Positions 56,266-64,000 of a stretch of DNA of 64,000 nt are shown here, piece after piece. This stretch comes from Elymus sibiricus. Its lineage: Eukaryota > Streptophyta > Magnoliopsida > Poales > Poaceae. The notes under the pieces were generated by a model. It had not been told where the DNA came from and did no database searches. It saw only the letters and a list, made by a program, of their open reading frames with translations. The stretch spans positions 270,018,288-270,082,287 of the forward strand of contig CM077673.1 in the NCBI GenBank assembly GCA_039707655.1, given 5' to 3'. Position 1 is the first letter of the stretch; every line of letters begins with the position of its first letter. The translations under genes were made by a program, and so were the position numbers.

Positions 56266-57785
56266 TGATACGTCCATTTTGCATCATGAATTCTTGTTGA
56301 TATTTATGTTATTCTTGTCCATTATTCCCTGTTATGATACAATTCTTAAGCCTTTTCCCTCAGAATATGCAAGGTACTTCACAAGCAGGTAAAACACTGG
56401 AAACTGGAATTCTCGACCTGAAAACCAAGAAAATGGCTGAAAATTCATTGGACTCCAAATGACCTGAAACTTCACGGAGATTTTTTATGGAATATATAAG
56501 AATTATTGGGCCAAAAATATACCTAAGGGGGGCCACCTGCTGGCCACAAGTCAACAGGGTTCACCCCCCCCCCTCGGCGCGCCCTGTTGCCTTGAGGGGC
56601 CCCAGCAGGTCTCTCGACCCCTCTCTTCTCTTTTATGGAGTATTTTACCCTATAAAAAATCATAAAGGATACTTTCGGGATGAAGCGCTGCCGTCTCGAG
56701 GTGGAAACCTGGGCAGAGGCCCTTTTGATCTCCGGCGGAGAGATTCTGCCGGGGAAACTTCCCTCCGAGAGGGGGAGATCGAAGCCATTGTCATCACCAA
56801 CGCTTCCTCCTTCATGGGAGGACCAATCTTCATGAGCATCTTCACCAGCGCCATCTCATCTCAAACCCTAGTTCATCTCTTGTATTCAATCTTTGTCTCC
56901 AAACCTCAGATTGGTACCTGTGGGTTACTAGTAGTGTTGATTACATCTCGTAGTTGACGCTTGTTGGTTTACTTGGTGGAAGATATTATGTTCAGATCCT
57001 CGATCTCCATTATTACACCTCTGATCTTGAACATGTTGATGATGTGTGAGTAGTTACTTTTGTTCCTGAGGACACGGGAGAAGTCTTGTTATATGTAATC
57101 ATGTGAAGTTGGTATTCGTTCGATATTTTGATGATGTGTATGTTGTTGCTTCTCTTAGTGGTGTCGTGTGAACGTCGACTACACGACACTTCACCATGTT
57201 ATGGTCCTAAGGGAAGGCATTATGGAGTAATAAGTAGATGATGGGTTGTGAGAGTGACAGAAGCTTAAACCCTAGTTTATGTGTTACTTCATAAGGGGCT
57301 GATCTGGATCCATACGTTTCATGCTACGGTTAGATTTATCTTAATTCTTCTTTCATAGTTGCGGATGCTTGCGAGAGGGGTAATCATAAGTAGGTTGTTT
57401 GTTCAAGTAAGAACAACACCTTAGCACTGGTCCACCCACATATCAAATTATCAAAGTAACGAACGCGAATCAACTCAACATGATGAACATGACTTGACAG
57501 AAATTCCCATGTCTCCTCGGGAGCGCTTGCTTATTATAAGAGTACTTTTAGGCCTCTCCTTTGCTGTAAAATGGATTGGGCTATCTTGCTGCACCTTTGT
57601 TACTATTTCCACTTGTCACTTGTTAAGAATTACCTTGCTACAAAACTATTTGTCATCGTTACTTGCAGCACTTGCAAAGAGTACCTTACCGAAAACTGCT
57701 TATCATTTCCTTCAGCTCCTCGTTGGTTCGACACTCTTACTTATCGAAAGGACTACGATTGATCCCCTATATTTGTGGGTCATCA
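56266..57785 (+). repeat. D2 3' LTR (1520 bp)
   Basis: TGATACGTCCATTTTGC to GTGGGTCATCA. Hairpin at 56536-56609 and TATA-like CCTATAAAAAA at 56649-56659. It is the forward counterpart of the D1 LTR. Confidence 0.85.
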
Positions 57786-58109
57786 CCCACCAATACTAAC
57801 ATTTTCAGTAGCACCCCCACCCCAGTCCACACAACACTTGTCCCCCTCCCCTTCCCCCCTACTCGGACCCTAGCTCACCCCCGCTGCAGCCCTCCACCAC
57901 CAACCTCAGCCGATCTTCACGTGCCTCCTAGCTAAACAAGTACATGTTACCCACGATCCACATACACCATCGCCGCCCTAAGTTTTTAGATGAGGCCGGT
58001 GGTGTCCCTTTCCCCCAGATCCACATCCCATACTCCAGAGAGTCGCGGCCTAATTAGCACGACCACATATCCCATGGAGCTCGAGGAGCGTACGAGTAAA
58101 AAGAGGTTT
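57786..58109. other. Spacer between D2 and D3, unrecognised
   Basis: C-rich and low-repeat in character (CCCCCACCCCAGTCC, CCCTCCCCTTCCCCCC). No frame, terminal repeat or match elsewhere in the window. It could be a captured host fragment or filler DNA from repair. Confidence 0.4.
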
Positions 58110-58229
58110 CGGACACGTATTTTGACATAAAAAATCATTATATATACTCCAGTATGTTTTGACCACCGCATCAAAAGTTTCTCCGCTGTTCTTGTTTTGG
58201 GCTGTTTTTTTGACAGATTTAAGAGCAAT
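58110..58229 (+). promoter_or_regulatory. TATA-like leader of the intact D3 ORF
   Basis: CATTATATATACT at about 58136-58148 lies some 90 bp upstream of the ORF. The hairpin seen in D2 is absent because D3 is truncated just upstream. The acceptor-like CAG of D2 is replaced here by CTTGTTTTGGG. Confidence 0.35.
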
Positions 58230-58727
58230 ATGTCATTGCAAGATTCGGAGGGAGAGAGCTATGTTTTAGATCTCATTACCAATCCCCAAGTCTATGGGGA
58301 TGTGGATCCTTATGGGTGGTCAACAGAAGAAGAGGTAGAGGCTGACCTTAAAAGAATTGAACATTCAAGTGACGACGACGAAGAAGAACTACCACTGCCT
58401 CAACCTGAAGATATGCACGTGGAATTCAAGAAGTCAAGTTTACCAAACAAGGTTACACCTTCCAATACATGTTTTACCCCTTATCGTCGTACGCAGGTAG
58501 ACACCACTGCGGCCTCCTCCAGCAAAGCTCCTCCTTTGATGGAAAGAGCAAAGAACGTCACCAACAAACTCCGCAAGGAAAATCTAGGCCTTAGGCGAGA
58601 AGTTGGCAAGCATAATGAGGAGACTTGTATCCTAAGGGGCAGCATCGCTAAGAGGATTACATCTACATCATCACCATCATCACCCAAGAGGGACGCTTCA
58701 GTACATGGGTATGGGCACCACCCTTAG
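58230..58727 (+). CDS. D-family acidic ORF, intact copy (165 aa)
   Basis: ATG 58230 to TAG 58725-58727. The N-terminal third is acidic (SEGESYV, EEEVEADLKRIE, SSDDDEEELPLP). The middle has MHVEFKKSSLPNKVTPSNT, then a Ser/Ala-rich link, then a Lys/Arg/Glu-rich likely helix (NVTNKLRKENLGLRREVGKH) and a Ser/Pro tail ending HGYGHHP. It lies downstream of integrase and upstream of the 3' LTR, the position of the envelope-like ORF in Athila elements, but I see no signal peptide or membrane segment, so I do not call it envelope. Two broken homologues lie at 42478 and 48855. The frame is free of lesions although its element is dead, so it may be young by chance or selected. Function unknown. Confidence 0.55.
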   Translation: MSLQDSEGESYVLDLITNPQVYGDVDPYGWSTEEEVEADLKRIEHSSDDDEEELPLPQPEDMHVEFKKSSLPNKVTPSNTCFTPYRRTQVDTTAASSSKAPPLMERAKNVTNKLRKENLGLRREVGKHNEETCILRGSIAKRITSTSSPSSPKRDASVHGYGHHP

Positions 58728-58929
58728 CTTGTTCCAAGCTTGGGGGAGGTGCCCCGGTATCGTATCACCACCACTTTTGCCATTATCATCTATTTTAGCT
58801 CGATCCTTAGTTATGTCATGATTTAGAGAAAAAATTCAGATTTGCTTTGCTTTGAGTTCCATATATCTTTGTAATCGAGTATGAGAGTTATATAATAAAC
58901 TTTAGTTTGAGTTTGTTTGCTTTACCCCC

Positions 58930-60501
58930 TGATACGTCTCCAATGTATCTATAATTTTTTATTGTTCCATGCTGACATATTATCATTCTAGGATACTTTT
59001 TGAGTAATAATTTACCAATTTATATTATTTTTGACCACTAACCTATTGACCCAGTGCCCAGTGCCAGTTGATGTTTTCTGCGTGTTTTTTACTTTTCAGG
59101 TTTACAGTACCAAACGAAGTCCAATTGCCCCGAAACTTTTTTAAGATTTTTCTGGACCAAAAGAAGACCTGGAAGCTTTTGGAGAAGACCGGAGGCCGCA
59201 CGAGGGAGGCACAAGCCAACAGGGCGCGCCCAGGGGGGTGGCCGCGCCCTGATGGCTTGTCCCTCCCTGGCAGGTCTCCTGACCCCGTTCTCTGGCCTAT
59301 AAATTCACATATATTCCAAAACCCTAGAGGGAATCCCGAAACACTTTTTCCGCCGCCGCAAGTCTCTGTTCCGCCGCGATCCCATCTGGAGCTCAGTTCT
59401 GGCACCTTGCGGGAGGGGGGCCGATCACGGAGGGCCTCTCCATCAACCTTGTTGCCCTCATGATGATGTGTGAGTAGTTCACCACAGACCTATGGGTTCG
59501 TAGTTAGTACCTAGATGGTTATCTCTCTCTCTTTTGATCTTCAATACAATGATCATCGCATCTTCGCTTTGATCTATCTGATGTAATTCTTTTGTACGGT
59601 GTGTTTGTTGGGATCCGATGAGTTGTGGGTTTATGTTTCAGATTATTCATGAAAAGTATTTGAGTCACCTCTGAATATTAAGATTCTTATTTGCATGATC
59701 ATTATCTTCATAAATCTCTCCGATCTATTGATATTGTTTGGCCAACTAGATTGATATTTCTTCAGTGAGAGGGGTGCGTTGTAGTGGGTTCAATCTGGCA
59801 GTGCTCTATATCCCAGTGACAGAAAGGGACAAGACACGTCTTTGTATTGTTGCCACTAAGGATAAAACGATGGGGTTAGTTCATATTAATTGAATTCTCT
59901 TTGTCTACATCATGTCAATGTTCTCCAAGCATTAATCTATTTTACTTAATACTCTAGAAGCATGTTGGATAGCTGTCGATGAGTGGAGTAATAGTAGTAG
60001 GTGCAGGTAGGAGTCGGCCAATTTGCTTATGGACGTGATTCCTATATATACATGATCATTGCCGTGAATATCACATAACTATGCGCTTTTCTATCAATTG
60101 CCCAACAGTAATTTGTTTACCCATCGTATGTTGCCTACATGAGAGATGCCGCTAGGGAAAACTATGGCCCCCGAGTCTATTCACTTATATCTTTACAAAT
60201 CCTATCTTTGCCTTGCTGACATTTATTTTTTTATTTTATTTTGCAATTTACAATTATCTACTATTATCTACACACTTCACTTGCTTGCAAATAACGAGAT
60301 CAAGGGGATTGACAACCCACTTGCCCGTGTTGGGTGCAAGTTGTTTGCTCTTTTGTGTGCAGCCGCTGAAGACGGTTGTGGATTGATATTCCTATTGGTT
60401 CGATAAACCTTGGTTTCTTAACTAAGGGAAATACTTACTCATATTGTGCTATAATTACCCGTCCCTCTTCACGGAAAACCCAACGCAGATCACAAGTATC
60501 A
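58930..60501 (+). mobile_element. Solo LTR G2
   Basis: TGATACGTCTCCAATG to CACAAGTATCA, 1572 bp, flanked by CCCCC and CCCAC, so the duplication has one difference. It keeps a ~116-bp stretch near 60118-60240 that G1 lacks. Hairpin at 59203-59270 and TATA-like CCTATAAATT at 59296-59305. It occupies the same site in D3 as G1 in D2. Confidence 0.75.
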
Positions 60502-60506
60502 CCCAC

Positions 60507-61662
60507 TTGCATCAATCATAGCAATGAAATAAAAGAAATAGAAAAATCATATGCTATCTTGGACATCTTTTATGATTGTGAGCCCCCACCAAATATTATA
60601 TAATGATCAAGGGTTGATGTTGGACAAGTAAGACATAGTAATGATTATGTTAGTTTACATCCACATATAAGTTATATTCTCATGGATCCTTTAACATGTG
60701 GTGCTTGTTTTAGATCTTTTGCTAGCCAAAGAAATTTTTCCACACCTTAAACCCAGTTTCTCTTCATGAGAGTCCACCATATCTACCTATGGATTAAATA
60801 AGATCCTTCAAGTAAGTTGTCATCAGTGCACGAAGTAATAAAAATTGCTCTTAAATATGTATGATCTTTTATTGTAAGGGAAACTAACTTTATACGATCT
60901 TGTGATGGCAAAGAAATAAAAGCGACATATTGCATAATGAAGTTTGCTATGATAAGGGGCAATATAAATTGACGTTGCTTTCTAGTAAGAGTTTGCACAT
61001 CCAACCTTAAAGAGCGCATGACAACCTCTGCTTCCCTCTGCGAAGGTTATATCTTTTACTTTCATGTATTTACTCCTACACAAGAGTCAATAATGTTTAT
61101 TCCTTTTTTCCTACCTAATAATTCTATAGTTGGCAAGCATTATGTGTTGAGGGTAGATCCATATATATATATATACCAAGTTGGATGTAGGTGCTCATGA
61201 TTCATTATTGCTGACATTATCCTTGAGGTAAATGAGTTGGGTGGCAATTACTTTGAAGCCCCCATCTTCCTATGTGTCCGATGGAAACATTAGCTCCAAA
61301 AATATGCAATGAGTGTCAGCAATCATATAAGACTAAATGATAGTTGAGTATGTGAACTTGTAAAATAAAAGCTTGTACATAAACTCTCCTTTGGAATATG
61401 ATGAATTATGATTGTCTCAATGACTAAGAGCATAGTTTGTTGATTGTCTATAAATTTTATGCTTCATACTTCAATAACTGTGGAAAGATTGTTACTTGTT
61501 TATGAGAAGTTATATGATGAAAAACTTTCTGATATGTTGATATTCAAGATGCTCTCATGTTCGTATTCTGTTTTTATCGACACCTCTCTCTCAAAGTATG
61601 TGGTCATTATTATCGAATTCGGCTTTCGCTTGAGGACAAGCAAGGTCTAAGCTTCGGGGAGT
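60507..61662 (+). other. D3 3' non-coding region and polypurine tract
   Basis: Homologous to 54940-56265 with internal deletions. It ends in TCTAAGCTTCGGGGAGT, the polypurine tract with one C interrupting it, followed by 27 bp of LTR (TGATACATCCATTTTGC and onward) at 61663-61689. Confidence 0.65.
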
Positions 61663-61689
61663 TGATACATCCATTTTGCATCATGAATT

Positions 61690-63430
61690 TGTTGGGGAAC
61701 GTTGCATGGGAAACAAAAAATTTCCTACGCACACGCAAGATCTATCCATGGAGATGAGCATCTACGAGAGGAGAGATCGGATCCACATACCCTTGTAGAT
61801 CGCTAAGCGGGAAGCGTTAAGAAACGCGGTTGATGTAGTCGAATGTCTTCGCGATCCAAATCGCAAGCCGTCCCGCGATCCAATCACGATCTAGTGCCGA
61901 ACGGACGGCACCTCCGCGTTCAGCACACTTGCAGCTCGTTGACGATCTCTGCCTCCTTGATCCAGCAAGTGAGGGCGGAGAGGTAGATGAGTTCTCCGGC
62001 AGCACAACGGCGTGGTGGCGGTGGTGGTGGAGCTGATCCTGCAGAGCTTCGCTAAGCTATACCGAACAGATCTAGAGGAGAGGCAATCTAGGGGGAGAGA
62101 GAGGCAGCCCATGGCTTTTCTTGGGTGCGGCTGCCCTCCCTCTCCTCATCTATATATAGGGGGAAGGGAGGAGGGGTGGCGCCCCTAGGGTTTCCCCTAA
62201 GGGGGCCGGCGGCCTAGATGGGAAACCCTAGATGGGAAACCCTAGGGAGGGCGCCCCACCTCCCCTGGTTACGTGAGATGGGGTGAGAGGGGTGCACAGC
62301 CCCTTAGTGGGCTGGTGTGCCCCCTCCCCTTGGCCCATGAGGCCCCCCAACACTTGCCGGGGCCCCCCGAAACCTCTTTCGGTACTCCTGGTCATAACCC
62401 GGTACCCCCGAAACGCTTCGGGACTCTGATTCCCTTCGTCCTATATATCGATCTTCACCTCCGTACCATTCCGGAGTTCCTCGTCACATCCGGGATCTCA
62501 TCTGGGACTCCGAACAACCTTCGGAAACCAACATACATAACTCAACTATACCGAAACGTCATTGAACCTTAAGTGTGCAGACCCTGCGGGTTCGAGAACT
62601 ATGTAGACATGACCGAGACACCTCTACGGTCAATAACCAATAGCAGGACCTGGATGCCCATATTGGTTCCTACATATTCTATGAAGATCTTTATCGGTTG
62701 AACCTCTATGTCAAGGATTCAGTTAATCCCGTATGATGTTCCCTTTGTTCTTCGGTATGTTACTTGCCCGAGATTCGATCGTCGGTATCTCCATACCTAG
62801 TTCAATCTCGTTACCGGCAAGTCTCTTTTACTCATTCTGTAATACAAGATCCCATGGCTAACACTTTAGTCACATTTCTTGCAAGGCTTGTTGTGATGTT
62901 GTATTACCGAGTGGGCCCTCAGATACCTCTCCGTCACACAGAGTAACAAATCCCAGTCTCGATCCATGCCAACTCAACAGACACCTTCGGAGATACCTGT
63001 AGAGCATCTTTATAGTCACCCAGTTACGTTGTGACGTTTGATACACACAAGGTATTCCTCCAATGTCAGTGAGTTGCATGATCTCATGGTCATAGGAACA
63101 GATACTTGACATGCAGAAAACAATAGCAATAAACTGACACGATCATATGCTACGTTCATAGTTTGGGTCTTGTCCATCACATCATTCTCCTAATGATGTC
63201 ATCCTGTTATCAAATGACATCTCATGTCTATGGCTAGGAAACCTTGACCATCTTTGATCAACAAGCTAGTCCACTAGAGGCATACTAGGGACACAGTGTT
63301 GTCTATGTATCCACACATGTATCAGTGTTTCTAATTAATACAATTATAGCATGGATAATAAATGATTATCATGAACAAGGAAATATAATAATAACCAATT
63401 TATTATTGCCTCTAGGGCATATTTCCAACA
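61690..63430 (-). repeat. Copia 3' LTR (1741 bp)
   Basis: On the minus strand it starts TGTTGGAAATATGCCCTAGA and ends CGTTCCCCAACA, matching the familiar terminal sequences and ~1.75-kb length of BARE/Angela/WIS LTRs. The TATA box CTATATATAGG (62150-62160) is near palindromic and serves the minus strand. Confidence 0.85.
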
Positions 63431-64000
63431 GTCTCCCACTTGCACTAGAGTCAATAATCTAGTTCACATCACCATGTGATTTACATTGTTATGAATCTAA
63501 CACCCAATGAGTTCTGGGGTTCGATCATGCTTTGCATGTGAGAGAGGTCTTTAGTCAACGGGTCTGCAACATTCAGATCCGTGTGTACTTTGCAATTCTC
63601 TATGTCATACTGTAGACACTGCTACCACACTCCACTTGGAGCTATTCCAAATGGCTGCTCCACTATACGTATCCGGATTGCTACTCAGAGTCATCCGGAT
63701 TGGTGTTAAAGCTTGATGTTACCCTTTACAACGAACTCTTTATCACCTCCATAATCGAGAAATATTTCCTTAGTCATCTAGTTACTAAGGATAATCTTGA
63801 CCGCTGTCCAGTGATCCACTCCTGGATCACTCTTGTACCCCTTGACAGACTCATGGCAAGGCACACACAGGTGCGGTACACAGCATGGCATACTATACAG
63901 AGCCTATGGATAAGGCATAGGGGATGACCTTCGTCCTTTCTCTTTCTTCTGCCGTGGTCGAGCTTTGAGTCTCACTCAACTCCACACCTTTCTTTGACTG
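63431..64000 (-). pseudogene. Copia RNase H end, degraded
   Basis: Reading the minus strand, remnants appear in shifting frames: YGGDKEFVVKG near 63740, and VHTDLNVADPLTK near 63560-63595, which is the conserved copia pol ending; a frameshift directly follows it. Several stops interrupt the segment. The GTGGGAGAC next to the LTR is the likely purine tract. Confidence 0.7.

Larger units (their letters stand above)
47133..57785 (+). mobile_element. Fragment D2: forward Athila-like gypsy element
   Basis: Order: a 130-bp piece from near the end of the 5' LTR, integrase, promoter-like module, acidic ORF, solo LTR G (with F nested), 3' non-coding region, purine tract GCTTGGGGGAGT and a complete 3' LTR. 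Gag, protease, reverse transcriptase and RNase H are deleted between the LTR piece and integrase. Integrase sequence such as SSLDEWRTQAYEN resembles Athila-lineage elements. No target duplication pairs its right end with D1's left end. Confidence 0.75.
58110..61689 (+). mobile_element. Fragment D3: forward, 5'-truncated, cut by a copia element
   Basis: It begins abruptly at the sequence matching 48745 of D2 and contains the TATA-like box, intact acidic ORF, purine-rich stretch, solo LTR G2, 3' non-coding region, purine tract and the first 27 bp of the 3' LTR, where the copia LTR begins. It shares the G insertion with D2, which implies a common source. Confidence 0.75.
61690..64000 (-). mobile_element. 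Copia element (BARE/Angela/WIS-like), reverse, partial
   Basis: An LTR at 61690-63430 is followed by the 3' end of a copia polyprotein read on the minus strand. Gag, integrase and the other LTR would lie beyond 64000. It interrupts the D3 3' LTR after 27 bp. Confidence 0.85.

Noticed and set aside
39438..57785. One intact retrotransposon bounded by the two 1.5-kb D LTRs
   Set aside because: The LTRs are inverted relative to each other, the flanks share no target duplication, and coding parts switch strand at 47132.
58197..58727. Envelope gene in the D family
   Set aside because: The position fits, but no signal peptide, transmembrane segment or cysteine-rich domain is visible in the 165 residues.
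1..64000. tRNA genes or riboswitches
   Set aside because: I scanned for cloverleaf-type conserved arms and saw none convincing; a covariance-model search would be needed to exclude them.

Overview
This window is plant nuclear DNA, almost certainly from a large-genome grass of the wheat/barley group (Triticeae). No compact gene structure, operon or intact host gene is visible. About 80% is nested LTR retrotransposons whose ends, primer sites and target-site duplications (TSDs) can be read directly, with DNA-transposon remnants, tandem repeats and a few broken host-type genes between them. Names A-G and D1-D3 are mine; I did not assign database family names.

Layout. 1-4042: old AT-rich repeats, two Harbinger/Tourist-type elements (one with a decayed DDE transposase) and a CACTA end. 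4043-18616: element A, a non-autonomous LTR element with TSD CCTAC, whose left LTR is split by element B (4305-12881, reverse, TSD GGACT, one long gag-like ORF with a CCHC knuckle). 18993-29460: element C, a reverse-oriented Ty3/gypsy element of Tat type (TSD CAAGG) with decayed gag-PR-RT-RH-IN and, on the opposite strand, an intron-containing accessory gene. 29461-39437: an older island holding a gypsy pol tail, a CACTA fragment with a WRN/RNase D-like exonuclease pseudogene, a coiled-coil gene, a ~500-bp tandem repeat, a 5S rRNA-derived sequence, a hairpin/(GT)n tandem array, a Stowaway MITE and a host-type gene cut off by an LTR.

39438-61689: three fragments (D1 reverse; D2 and D3 forward) of one Athila-like gypsy family arranged head to head and then in tandem. 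D1 carries element E (43049-46761, TSD ACGGG). D2 and D3 share the same solo LTR (G), and D2's copy is itself split by F (49686-53593, TSD ATTGA). Each D copy has a short acidic ORF downstream of integrase; it is intact only in D3. A promoter-like module (GC-rich hairpin plus TATA-like box) lies upstream of that ORF. 61690-64000: the 3' LTR and pol tail of a reverse BARE/Angela/WIS-like copia element that runs off the window.

The strongest leads are the spliced antisense gene in C, the hairpin/TATA module shared by three LTR groups and repeated before the D-family ORF, repeated copies of each element's own polypurine tract inside A and B, and the exonuclease gene captured beside CACTA subterminal repeats. 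All family calls rest on reading motifs by eye; no database search was run.
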